In this document: positions 25,777 to 34,093 of the stretch, piece by piece
Layout: each line of letters begins with the position of its first letter
Numbering within the stretch: the stretch's first letter is position 1
Assembly: GCF_024707525.1 (NCBI RefSeq)
Contig: NZ_CP062231.1
Coordinates: forward strand, 2,914,001-2,978,000
Origin: Rhizobium sp. TH2
GTDB taxonomy: Bacteria; Pseudomonadota; Alphaproteobacteria; Rhizobiales; Rhizobiaceae
Direction: 5' to 3'
Length of the DNA stretch: 64,000 bases
Translations under genes and position numbers: made by a program
The notes under the pieces: model-generated
What the model saw: the letters and a program-made list of their open reading frames with translations, nothing else
What the model was told of the DNA's origin: nothing
The model's database searches: none

Positions 25777-25994
25777 TTGTCGCCGTCCTCCATCAGCATC
25801 CTCCCAGATCGAATCTGACGAGGCAAGACCATGACTTTGCACGATATTCACGAATGAGGAAGAAGCAGGGCGTTATTGTCCGCAAGGTTCCGACCAAAGA
25901 TTTCCATAATGTCTATTTTTTAATCACAATTATTCAAGTGTATTTTTTAGGCAAAACGCTTGCAAGATTTGCTGCGCTGCGTCATGACTGGACA

Positions 25995-26585
25995 ATGTCC
26001 GCGCCCGAACTCACCATCCTCGTGATCGACGAGAACGCCATCCGCGCCTCCATCATCGAGGAAGGCCTGCGCGAGGCGGGGCACACCCGCGTCACGGTCA
26101 TCCATGAAGTCCACGGCGTCGCCCGGATCATCGATTCGCTCGCGCCCGATGTCATCGTGATCGATATCGAGAACCCCGACCGGGACCAGATGGAACATCT
26201 CTTCCAGTTGACGCGCACGCTTGAACGGCCGATCGCCATGTTCGTCGACCGCTCAGACACCGCCTCCATCGAGGCTGCCGTCGAAGCGGGCGTCTCGGCC
26301 TATGTTGTCGATGGGCTGAAGAAGGAACGCGTAAAGTCCATCCTCGACATGGCCGTCAGCCGGTTCAACGCCTTCAGCCGGCTGCAGCGCGAACTGGCGG
26401 ATGCGAAATCCGCGCTCGAGGAACGCAAGATCGTCGAGCGCGCCAAGGGCATACTGATGAAGATGCGCGGGCTTTCCGAGGAGGATGCCTTCGCGCTGAT
26501 GCGCCAGACGGCGATGAACGAGAAGAAGAAAATGTCCGAGATCGCGCAGAGCGTCGTCACCGCAGCCGGGCTGCTGATGCGCTGA
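25995..26585 (+). CDS. nasT: NasT, nitrate-responsive ANTAR antiterminator
   Basis: A 196-residue protein with a receiver-like N-domain (ILVIDEN; Asp57 in VIVIDIENPD) and a C-terminal ANTAR RNA-binding domain (about 138-192, with ERAKGILMKMRGLSEEDAF). In the NasS-NasT system NasS holds NasT inactive until nitrate or nitrite binds NasS; freed NasT then prevents termination in the leader of the nas operon (family knowledge). It is immediately followed by nasS and, beyond a sigma-54 promoter and leader, by the nitrate operon. The ATG at 25995 gives the usual length; the frame extends upstream without a convincing start. Confidence 0.92.
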   Translation: MSAPELTILVIDENAIRASIIEEGLREAGHTRVTVIHEVHGVARIIDSLAPDVIVIDIENPDRDQMEHLFQLTRTLERPIAMFVDRSDTASIEAAVEAGVSAYVVDGLKKERVKSILDMAVSRFNAFSRLQRELADAKSALEERKIVERAKGILMKMRGLSEEDAFALMRQTAMNEKKKMSEIAQSVVTAAGLLMR

Positions 26586-26604
26586 TCGCGAGGGAGCATT
26601 GAAC

Positions 26605-27903
26605 GTGAACATGATGACAATATCAGGAAATTCGTTGTCCGGCGAAGGTGCTTCAGGCCTGGCTGCACCGGGCAAAATGTCCGGCGAAGGTTCGCGCACC
26701 CTGCGCGCCGGCTTCATTCCGTTGGTCGATGCCTCCGTACTGATCGCCGCGGCGGAGTTCGGCTTTGCGGCAAAGGAAGGCATCACGCTCGATCTGGTCA
26801 AGGACGTGTCCTGGGCCAATGTGCGCGACCGCCTCGCTTTCCGCCAGTTCGATATCGCGCATATGCTGTCGCCGATGCCTGTGGCGGCGATGCTCGGCCT
26901 CGGCTCGAACCCCTCGCCCACCATCACGCCATTCTCGCTCGGCAAGGGTGGCAACGCGATCACACTCTCCACGCGTCTTTATGCGCGCATGCGCGACGAA
27001 GCCAATCTCGCGGTCAATGCGGCTGCGCTCGACAATGCCAAGGCGCTGGCAATCGTGCTCGCCAGCATGCGAGCGCGCGGCGAGCCGCAGCCGACCTTCG
27101 GCATGACCTACCCCTTCTCATCGCACAATTACGAGTTCCGCTATTGGCTGGCGGCCGGAGGCATCGATCCCGATCGCGATGTGAAGCTCGTCGTCGTTCC
27201 ACCGCCGATGACCTCGGATGCGCTGGCAGCCGGTGCGATCGACGGCTTCTGCGTCGGCGCGCCGTGGAACATGGTGGCCTCCGGGCGCGGCGTTGGCCGC
27301 ATCGTGGCCGCCAAGCAGGACATCTGGCCGTCCGCGCCCGAAAAGGTCATCGGCATGCGGCCCGAATGGGCGGAGACCCACCCCGAAACGGTCTCCCGGC
27401 TGATTGTCGCGCTCGATGCCGCAGCCCGCTGGTGCGATCGGCCCGAAAACCATGATGCGCTGGCACAAACGCTCGCCGACAACCGCTACATCGCGGCTCC
27501 GAACGATATCATCCGCAATGTTCTGGCCGGAGAGTTCAGTCTCGACGCCGAAGGCCACCGGCGCATCATTCCGAACTATTTCTCGTTCCACGCCGGAGCG
27601 GCGAACTATCCGCGCCCCAGCCAGGCGCTCTGGATTTACAGCCAGATGATGCGCTGGGGCCAGGCACCGTTGCGGCAGGAAGACATTGCACTGGCTGCAT
27701 CCGCCTACCGACCCGACCTCTACCGGCTGGCACTTGGCCATGCCGCCGCACCATCCGATGGCGACATCCGGGTCGAGGGCGCCTCAGTCGGCGATCACTT
27801 CATGGACGGCCACGTTTTCGACCCCGCTCGCCTCGCCGAATACGTGGCCGCATTTGCCGTGAAAAGCCCTTCGCTGTCAGATTTCCCGGCCGGCGAAGCG
27901 TAA
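26605..27903 (+). CDS. nasS: NasS, cytoplasmic nitrate/nitrite sensor
   Basis: A 432-residue protein homologous to the nitrate-binding protein NrtA encoded next to it (shared YWLAAGGIDPDxDV, VVVPPPxM, FCVGxPWN and EWxExxP motifs). It has no signal peptide, so it works inside the cell as a ligand sensor. This is the expected partner of NasT and the genes are 19 nt apart. I placed the start at a GTG (26605) 8 nt after GGGAG; a TTG at 26599 and an ATG at 26611 are alternatives. Confidence 0.9.
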   Translation: MNMMTISGNSLSGEGASGLAAPGKMSGEGSRTLRAGFIPLVDASVLIAAAEFGFAAKEGITLDLVKDVSWANVRDRLAFRQFDIAHMLSPMPVAAMLGLGSNPSPTITPFSLGKGGNAITLSTRLYARMRDEANLAVNAAALDNAKALAIVLASMRARGEPQPTFGMTYPFSSHNYEFRYWLAAGGIDPDRDVKLVVVPPPMTSDALAAGAIDGFCVGAPWNMVASGRGVGRIVAAKQDIWPSAPEKVIGMRPEWAETHPETVSRLIVALDAAARWCDRPENHDALAQTLADNRYIAAPNDIIRNVLAGEFSLDAEGHRRIIPNYFSFHAGAANYPRPSQALWIYSQMMRWGQAPLRQEDIALAASAYRPDLYRLALGHAAAPSDGDIRVEGASVGDHFMDGHVFDPARLAEYVAAFAVKSPSLSDFPAGEA

Positions 27904-28055
27904 GCCATGGCTTGCTGCCCTGCACAATTTATGATCCCGAGTTGCCGCGCCGCACAAAGTTTCGGCAGAGATTACTGCCAGATTAAAAATGAGGCAACCG
28001 TAAGATTGACAGTTTTCAGATTTCTTTTCAATTAGTTGGGTGATCCACGTAAAAC

Positions 28056-28070
28056 TGGCACGCTGCTTGC
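28056..28070 (+). promoter_or_regulatory. Sigma-54 (RpoN) promoter of the nitrate operon
   Basis: TGGCACG at 28056-28062, then 4 nt, then TTGC at 28067-28070. This matches the -24/-12 consensus TGGCACG-N4-TTGC without a mismatch. It lies 170 bp upstream of nrtA and puts the transcript start near 28082. NtrC-type control by nitrogen limitation is expected. I could not pick out certain NtrC sites upstream. Confidence 0.85.
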
Positions 28071-28081
28071 GTCACTGAATT

Positions 28082-28240
28082 TGCCCGGTCAATGGCGATC
28101 AGGCGCATGAACGCGCGATGAGCGTTCAACAAAGACATCGACGTCGCAAGGTTTTTGCTCCGGGAAACTCCCATCCCATGGACGCAATCTCCGAGCGGCG
28201 TTTTTTATTTTCAGGTTCCGCCCAAAAAAGGGGAAGTGCG
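28082..28240 (+). promoter_or_regulatory. nrtA leader with candidate NasT antitermination hairpins
   Basis: The untranslated leader between the sigma-54 promoter and nrtA can form a hairpin with a perfect 7-bp stem, TGAACGC / GCGTTCA, and a 7-nt loop (28108-28128). A smaller GCAA/TTGC stem follows at 28146-28158. A GC-rich stretch ending in a T6 run at 28201-28206 looks like an intrinsic terminator, with possible stem GGACGC (28180-28185) and GCGTTT (28198-28203). Two short hairpins followed by a terminator is the layout expected of an ANTAR target. The exact hexaloop pattern is not a clean match. Confidence 0.55.
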
Positions 28241-29539
28241 ATGACCAAGATAATGATGACCGGCCTGACCCGCCGCAGCCTGCTAAAGACATCAGCCGCC
28301 GCCGCCCTGATCGGCGCCGTCAAGACCGCCTTTCCCTCTGGCGCTTTCGCCGCATCGGCCGGCCCTGAAGTGAGCGGCGCCAAACTGGGCTTCATCGCAC
28401 TGACGGATTCGGCGGCACTCATCATCGCCAAGGAAAAGGGCCTGTTCGAAAAGCATGGCATGCCGGACGTCGAAGTCGCCAAGCAGGCTTCCTGGGGTGC
28501 GACCCGTGACAACCTGGTGCTCGGCGGCGAGGCGAACGGCATCGACGGCGCCCATATCCTGACGCCGATGCCCTATCTCATGCAGACCGGCAAGGTGACG
28601 CAGAACAACGTGCCGGTGCCGATGTCCATTCTCGCCCGCCTCAACCTCGACAGCCAGGCAATCTCGGTTTCCAAGGAATATGCCGCGACCGGCGCGGGCC
28701 TCGACTCCTCCAAGCTGAAAGAGTCCTTCGCTGCGAAGAAAGCGGCGGGCGGCGAGGTCAAGGTCGCCGTCACTTTCCCGGGCGGCACGCATGACCTCTG
28801 GATGCGCTACTGGCTCGCCGCCGGCGGCATCGACCCGGACAAGGACGTTTCGGTCATCGTCGTTCCCCCGCCCCAGATGGTGGCGAACATGAAGGTCGGC
28901 AACATGGATGCCTTCTGCGTCGGCGAGCCATGGAACGAACAACTGGTCAACCAGGGCATCGGCTTCACCGCCTGTTCGACCGGCGAGATCTGGAAGCGCC
29001 ATCCGGAGAAAGCCTTCTCGATGCGCACCGAATGGGTTGAGAAGAATCCCAACGCCGCCAAGGCCATCGTCATGGCCCTCATGGAAGCCCAGCAATGGTG
29101 CGACAAGATGGAAAACAAGGAAGAAATGGCCTCCATCGTCGGTAAGCGCCAGTGGTTCAACGTGCCGCCGAAAGACATTCTGGGCCGCCTGAAGGGCGAC
29201 ATCAACTACGGCAATGGCCGGGTCGCCGAAGGCACCGACCTCTACATGAAATTCTGGCAGGACCACGCGTCCTACCCGTTCAAGAGCCACGACTTGTGGT
29301 TCCTCGCCGAGAACATCCGCTGGGGCAAGTTGGCGCCGGATACGGATATCAAGGGACTGGTCGACAAGGTCAATCGCGAGGACGTCTGGCGCGGCGCGGC
29401 CAAGGATCTCGGCGTGGCTGCCGCCGACATTCCCGGGACCAGTTCGCGCGGCAAGGAAACCTTCTTCGACGGCAAGGTCTTCGATCCGGAAAACCCCGCC
29501 GCCTACCTCGAGAGCCTTTCGATCAAGGCCTCTTCCTGA
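28241..29539 (+). CDS. nrtA: Nitrate/nitrite ABC transporter binding protein
   Basis: A 432-residue periplasmic nitrate-binding protein of the NrtA/CmpA family. Residues 1-38 are a twin-arginine signal (TRRSLLKTS with cleavage after AFA). Family motifs include SWGATRDN, GAHILTPMPY, YWLAAGGIDPDKDV and GEPWNEQL. It binds nitrate or nitrite for uptake through NrtB and NrtD. First gene of the sigma-54-driven operon; AAGGGGA precedes the ATG. Confidence 0.93.
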   Translation: MTKIMMTGLTRRSLLKTSAAAALIGAVKTAFPSGAFAASAGPEVSGAKLGFIALTDSAALIIAKEKGLFEKHGMPDVEVAKQASWGATRDNLVLGGEANGIDGAHILTPMPYLMQTGKVTQNNVPVPMSILARLNLDSQAISVSKEYAATGAGLDSSKLKESFAAKKAAGGEVKVAVTFPGGTHDLWMRYWLAAGGIDPDKDVSVIVVPPPQMVANMKVGNMDAFCVGEPWNEQLVNQGIGFTACSTGEIWKRHPEKAFSMRTEWVEKNPNAAKAIVMALMEAQQWCDKMENKEEMASIVGKRQWFNVPPKDILGRLKGDINYGNGRVAEGTDLYMKFWQDHASYPFKSHDLWFLAENIRWGKLAPDTDIKGLVDKVNREDVWRGAAKDLGVAAADIPGTSSRGKETFFDGKVFDPENPAAYLESLSIKASS

Positions 29540-29546
29540 CCCTTCT

Positions 29547-29570
29547 GGTCGGCGCCGCAAGGCACCGGCC
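29547..29570 (+). terminator. Stem-loop with GCAA tetraloop between nrtA and nrtB
   Basis: A 10-bp stem with one mismatch (29547-29556 against 29561-29570) is closed by the stable tetraloop GCAA. It stands just after the nrtA stop and has no U-run. It probably stabilises the nrtA message against 3' decay, so that binding protein exceeds permease. Confidence 0.65.
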
Positions 29571-29594
29571 CCTCCCAAACTATTGGAGTGACCG

Positions 29595-30488
29595 ATGACT
29601 GCTCTGGCTCGCATGGAAAAGCCAATGAAGACGGCAAAGCCGCAAACAGAAGCCAAAGTCGTGGCGCTTGCGCCGCGCCCCTCGAAAAAGTTCGATCTGA
29701 AGGGCGCTGCCGCGTCGGTCGCCAAGAATGTTGTTCCGCCGATGATCGTGCTGGCCCTGCTGCTCGGCATCTGGCAGCTGCTCTGTTCCGCGCCGGGCTC
29801 GTCCCTGCCGCCGCCGTCGCAGGTCTGGCAGGAAAGCTATGACCTGATCGCCCATCCCTTCTTCGATTTCGGATCGCAGGATATCGGGCTCGGCTGGCGG
29901 GTGCTGGTATCGCTGCAGCGCGTCGCCTATGGCTTCGGTCTGGCGGCAATCGTCGGCGTGCTGATCGGCGCCGTCATCGGCCAGTCGGTCTGGGTGATGC
30001 GCGGGCTCGACCCGATCTTCCAGGTGTTGCGCACAGTGCCGCCGCTCGCCTGGTTGCCGCTGTCGCTCGCAGCCTTCCAGAATTCCAATCCATCGGCGAT
30101 CTTCGTGATCTTCATCACCTCGATCTGGCCGGTCATCATCAATACCGCGGTGGGCGTGCGCAACATCCCGCAGGACTACCGCAACGTCGCCCAGGTGCTG
30201 CGGCTGAACCATCTCGAATTCTTCTGGAAGATCATGTTGCCCTCGGCCGCACCCTACATCTTCACCGGCCTAAGGATCGGCATCGGCCTCTCCTGGCTCG
30301 CCATCGTCGCGGCCGAGATGCTGACCGGCGGTGTCGGCATCGGCTTCTTCATCTGGGATGCCTGGAACTCCTCGCGCCTGCCCGACATCATCGTGGCACT
30401 CGCCTATATCGGCGTCACCGGCTTCTTCCTCGACAAGCTGGTTTCGGCTGTCGGCAAGTTCATCACCCGCGGCGCGGCGACCAATTAA
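29595..30488 (+). CDS. nrtB: Nitrate ABC transporter permease
   Basis: A 297-residue inner-membrane permease of the BPD_transp_1 family. About 55 basic/polar residues precede the first helix (near residues 52-70), with five to six helices in total. The coupling loop is in QVLRLNHLEFFWKIMLPSAAPYIFTGLRIG. It pairs with NrtD and receives nitrate from NrtA. Spacing to nrtD is 10 nt with AAGGAGG, so the genes are one transcript. Confidence 0.92.
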   Translation: MTALARMEKPMKTAKPQTEAKVVALAPRPSKKFDLKGAAASVAKNVVPPMIVLALLLGIWQLLCSAPGSSLPPPSQVWQESYDLIAHPFFDFGSQDIGLGWRVLVSLQRVAYGFGLAAIVGVLIGAVIGQSVWVMRGLDPIFQVLRTVPPLAWLPLSLAAFQNSNPSAIFVIFITSIWPVIINTAVGVRNIPQDYRNVAQVLRLNHLEFFWKIMLPSAAPYIFTGLRIGIGLSWLAIVAAEMLTGGVGIGFFIWDAWNSSRLPDIIVALAYIGVTGFFLDKLVSAVGKFITRGAATN

Positions 30489-30498
30489 GGAGGCGATC

Positions 30499-31296
30499 AT
30501 GCAGGCCTATCTCAAGCTCGACCATATCGCCAAGCATTTCGACCGCGGCGGCACTCGCTCTGATGTGTTGCGCGACATCAACCTGACCATCGAAAAGGGC
30601 GAGTTCGTCTCGATCATCGGCCATTCCGGTTGCGGCAAGTCCACGCTGCTCAATCTGATCGCCGGTCTCACGCCGGTCTCGACAGGCGCAGTGCTGCTCG
30701 AAAACCGGGAGGTCAATGCGCCAGGACCGGAACGGGCAGTAGTGTTCCAGAACCACAGCCTGCTTCCCTGGCTGACGGTCTATGAGAACGTCAACATCGC
30801 CGTGACCAAGGTCTTCGGCTCGACCAAGACCAAGGCCGAGCGTCATGACTGGATCATGACCAATCTCGACCTGGTGCAGATGGCGCATGCCAAGGACAAG
30901 CGCCCGGCGGAAATCTCCGGCGGCATGAAGCAGCGCGTCGGCATCGCCCGGGCGCTGGCGATGGAACCGAAGATCCTGCTGCTCGACGAGCCCTTCGGCG
31001 CGCTCGATGCACTGACCCGCGCCCACCTGCAGGACGCGGTGATGGAAATCCACCACCGGCTCGGCAACACCATGGTCATGGTCACCCACGATGTCGATGA
31101 GGCCGTGTTGTTGTCCGACCGCATCGTGATGATGACCAACGGCCCGGCCGCCCATATCGGCGAAGTGCTGGACATTCCCCTCGCCCGCCCCCGAAACCGG
31201 ATCGAGCTCGCCTCGGACCGGACCTATCTCAAATGCCGCGAAGCTGTGCTGAAGTTCCTCTACGAACGCCACCGCTTCGTCGAAGCCGCGGAGTAA
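30499..31296 (+). CDS. nrtD: Nitrate ABC transporter ATPase
   Basis: A 265-residue ATPase with Walker A GHSGCGKST, Q-loop in AVVFQNHSLLPWL, signature SGGMKQR, Walker B ILLLDEPFGALD and switch His in VTHDVDEAV. It is the single-domain (NrtD-like) form without the NrtA-like extension of cyanobacterial NrtC, so it probably acts as a homodimer. It ends 3 nt before nirB. The frame reaches back to 30331 inside nrtB, but the ATG at 30499 with its strong ribosome site is the start. Confidence 0.92.
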   Translation: MQAYLKLDHIAKHFDRGGTRSDVLRDINLTIEKGEFVSIIGHSGCGKSTLLNLIAGLTPVSTGAVLLENREVNAPGPERAVVFQNHSLLPWLTVYENVNIAVTKVFGSTKTKAERHDWIMTNLDLVQMAHAKDKRPAEISGGMKQRVGIARALAMEPKILLLDEPFGALDALTRAHLQDAVMEIHHRLGNTMVMVTHDVDEAVLLSDRIVMMTNGPAAHIGEVLDIPLARPRNRIELASDRTYLKCREAVLKFLYERHRFVEAAE

Positions 31297-31299
31297 TCC

Positions 31300-33750
31300 A
31301 TGACCAAGAAACTCGTCATTATCGGCAATGGCATGGCGCCGGGGCGCATGCTGGAAAACCTCTTCGAGAAGGCACCCGGCCAATACCAGGTGACCATCTT
31401 CAACGCCGAGCCGCGCGTCAACTACGACCGGATCATGCTCTCGCCGGTGCTCTCGGGCGAGAAGACCTTTGAGGAAATCGTCATCCATGGCGATGGTTGG
31501 TACATCGAAAACAACGTGACCCTCTACAAGGGCCACAAGATCGTTTCAATCGACCGCGACAAGCGCACGGTCACATCAGACCACGGCGTTACGGAAAGCT
31601 ACGACAAGCTGGTGATCGCCACCGGTTCCGTTCCCTTCATCATCCCGGTTCCCGGCAACGATCTGCCCGGCGTTCTGAGCTATCGCGATCTCGACGACGT
31701 GCAGGCCATGCTGCTCGCGGCTCAATCGCGCGCCAAGGCAGTTGTCATCGGCGGCGGGCTACTGGGCCTCGAAGCTGCGGCCGGCCTCAACCTGCGTGGC
31801 ATGGATGTGACCGTCCTTCACGTCGCACCCACGCTGATGGAGCGCCAACTCGATCCTGCCGCCGGCTACCTTCTGCAGAAGGCTGTCGAGGAACGCGGCA
31901 TCAAGGTGCTGACCAAGGCCAACACCGAGGCCATCGTCGGCAATGGCAAGGTCGAGGGCGTGGAGCTCGCCGACGGCACGATCATTCCCGCCAGCCTCGT
32001 CGTTATGGCGGTCGGCATTCGTCCGAATGTCCAGCTTGCCCGTGACGCCGGCCTGGCGGTCAATCGCGGCATCGTTGTCGATGACGGTATGTCAACCTCG
32101 GATGGACATATCCTGGCGCTCGGCGAATGCGCCGAAGTCGGCGGACAGGTCTACGGTCTCGTCGCACCGCTCTACGAGATGGCCCGCGTCGCCGCCTCGC
32201 ATCTGGCCGGCGATACATCGGCGGCCTTCGTGCATTCCGACACGCCGACCAAACTCAAAGTCACCGGCATCGACCTCTATTCGATCGGCGATTTTGCCGA
32301 TGGCGACGACCGCGAGGAAATTGTGCTCCGCGACGCCACTGCAGGCGTTTACAAGCGCCTGATCATCAAACAGGATCGCATCATCGGCACCGTGCTCTAC
32401 GGCGAGACATCCGATGGCGCCTGGTTCAACGACTTGAAGAAGAAGGCGACCGACATCTCTGAGATGCGCGAGACGCTGATCTTCGGACAGGCCTATCAAG
32501 GGGGTGCCCCGCTGGACCCTATGGCGGCCGTTGCAGCCTTGCCGGATGATGCGGAAATCTGCGGCTGCAACGGCGTTTGCAAGGGAAAAATCACTTCAAC
32601 GATCACATCCAAGGGCTTGACGTCGCTCGATGATGTGCGCGCCCATACCAAGGCATCGGCCTCCTGCGGCTCCTGCACGGGTCTCGTCGAACAGTTGATG
32701 GCGATCACGCTCGGCGACAGCTACAATCCCAAGGCTGTGCAGCCTATGTGCGGCTGCACCGAACTCGGCCATGACGACGTGCGCCGCCTGATCAAGGCCA
32801 AGCACCTGAAGACCATTCCGGCCGTGATGCAGGAATTGGAGTGGAAGACCTCCTGCGGCTGCGCCAAGTGCCGGCCGGCGCTCAACTACTACCTCGTCTG
32901 CGACTGGCCGGACGAATATGCCGACGACTATCAGTCGCGCTTCATCAACGAACGCGTCCACGCCAATATCCAGAAGGACGGCACCTATTCGGTCGTGCCG
33001 CGCATGTGGGGCGGCGTTACCAATTCCGGAGAATTGCGCGCCATCGCCGATGTCGTCGACAAGTTCGAGATCCCGATGGTCAAGGTCACCGGCGGCCAGC
33101 GCATCGACCTGCTGGGCATCGAGAAGGAAGACCTGCCCGCCGTGTGGGCTGATCTCGGCAAGGCCGGCTTCATCTCCGGCCAGGCCTATGCCAAGGGCCT
33201 GCGCACGGTGAAGACCTGCGTCGGCTCGGACTGGTGCCGCTTCGGGACGCAGGATTCGACCGGCCTCGGCATCCGCATCGAAAAATTCATGTGGGGCTCA
33301 TGGACACCCGCAAAGCTCAAGATGGCCGTGTCCGGCTGTCCACGCAATTGCGCCGAAGCCACCTGCAAGGACATCGGGGTGATCTGCGTCGACTCCGGCT
33401 TCGAGATCCATTTCGCCGGCGCGGCGGGCCTCGACATCAAGGGCACCGAGGTGCTCGGACTGGTCAAAACCGAGGACGAGGCGCTCGAATACATCGTCGC
33501 GCTGACCCAGATGTATCGCGAACAGGGCCGCTATCTCGAGCGCATCTACAAATGGGCGAAGCGCATCGGACTGGACGAAATCCGCCGCCAGATCATGACC
33601 GACCACGACAAGCGCCAAGCCTATTACGACCGCTTCATCTTCAGCCAGAAATTCGCCCAGGTCGATCCCTGGTCCGAGCGCGTCTCGGGCAAGGACAAGC
33701 ATGAATTCCGACCGATGGCGACGGTCGGTTATTCCCAGGCAGCGGAGTGA
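31300..33750 (+). CDS. nirB: Assimilatory NADH-nitrite reductase, large subunit
   Basis: An 816-residue cytoplasmic enzyme that reduces nitrite to ammonium with NADH. It has an FAD/NAD(P)H domain (IIGNGMAPG at the start, VVIGGGLLGLEAA), then a BFD-type [2Fe-2S] domain with Cys pairs (ICGCNGVCKG, SCGSCTG), then nitrite/sulfite reductase ferredoxin-like and 4Fe-4S/sirohaem domains (CVGSDWC and CPRNCAEATC cysteines). Its length is usual for NirB. NirD overlaps or follows at once, and CysG, which makes sirohaem, is at the end of the operon. Confidence 0.95.
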   Translation: MTKKLVIIGNGMAPGRMLENLFEKAPGQYQVTIFNAEPRVNYDRIMLSPVLSGEKTFEEIVIHGDGWYIENNVTLYKGHKIVSIDRDKRTVTSDHGVTESYDKLVIATGSVPFIIPVPGNDLPGVLSYRDLDDVQAMLLAAQSRAKAVVIGGGLLGLEAAAGLNLRGMDVTVLHVAPTLMERQLDPAAGYLLQKAVEERGIKVLTKANTEAIVGNGKVEGVELADGTIIPASLVVMAVGIRPNVQLARDAGLAVNRGIVVDDGMSTSDGHILALGECAEVGGQVYGLVAPLYEMARVAASHLAGDTSAAFVHSDTPTKLKVTGIDLYSIGDFADGDDREEIVLRDATAGVYKRLIIKQDRIIGTVLYGETSDGAWFNDLKKKATDISEMRETLIFGQAYQGGAPLDPMAAVAALPDDAEICGCNGVCKGKITSTITSKGLTSLDDVRAHTKASASCGSCTGLVEQLMAITLGDSYNPKAVQPMCGCTELGHDDVRRLIKAKHLKTIPAVMQELEWKTSCGCAKCRPALNYYLVCDWPDEYADDYQSRFINERVHANIQKDGTYSVVPRMWGGVTNSGELRAIADVVDKFEIPMVKVTGGQRIDLLGIEKEDLPAVWADLGKAGFISGQAYAKGLRTVKTCVGSDWCRFGTQDSTGLGIRIEKFMWGSWTPAKLKMAVSGCPRNCAEATCKDIGVICVDSGFEIHFAGAAGLDIKGTEVLGLVKTEDEALEYIVALTQMYREQGRYLERIYKWAKRIGLDEIRRQIMTDHDKRQAYYDRFIFSQKFAQVDPWSERVSGKDKHEFRPMATVGYSQAAE

Positions 33751-33761
33751 AGGTGATTGAC

Positions 33762-34091
33762 ATGAACTGGATTGCCATAGGCGACATCAACGAGATCCCC
33801 CTACGCGGTGCACGCTGCGTGAAGACCCCGCAGGGCAAGATTGCGGTATTCCGTACGGCCGACAACGAGGTCTTCGCCATCGAGGACCATTGCCCGCACA
33901 AAGGCGGGCCGCTCAGCCAAGGCATCGTCCACGCTGCTTCGGTGACCTGCCCGCTGCATAACTGGGTCATCTCGCTCGAAACCGGCAAGGCGCTCGGTGC
34001 GGACGAAGGCGCGGTGCGAACCATTCCCGTCCGCAACGAGAATGGCGCCTTGTTCATCGCACTTGAGGAACAACTGATGGCGGCGGAATAG
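33762..34091 (+). CDS. nirD: Nitrite reductase small subunit
   Basis: A 109-residue Rieske-type protein. The cluster-binding motifs CPHKGG and CPLHNW are complete, unlike many NirD proteins that have lost the ligands, so this subunit probably holds a [2Fe-2S] cluster. I chose the ATG at 33762 with AAGGTG upstream; a GTG at 33747 overlaps the nirB stop and is possible. nasA begins 2 nt after the stop. Confidence 0.92.
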   Translation: MNWIAIGDINEIPLRGARCVKTPQGKIAVFRTADNEVFAIEDHCPHKGGPLSQGIVHAASVTCPLHNWVISLETGKALGADEGAVRTIPVRNENGALFIALEEQLMAAE

Positions 34092-34093
34092 GA

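Noticed and set aside
28292..29770. 492-codon open frame antisense to nrtA
   Set aside because: It mirrors nrtA, whose family motifs and ribosome site are clear; long antisense frames are expected at this GC content.
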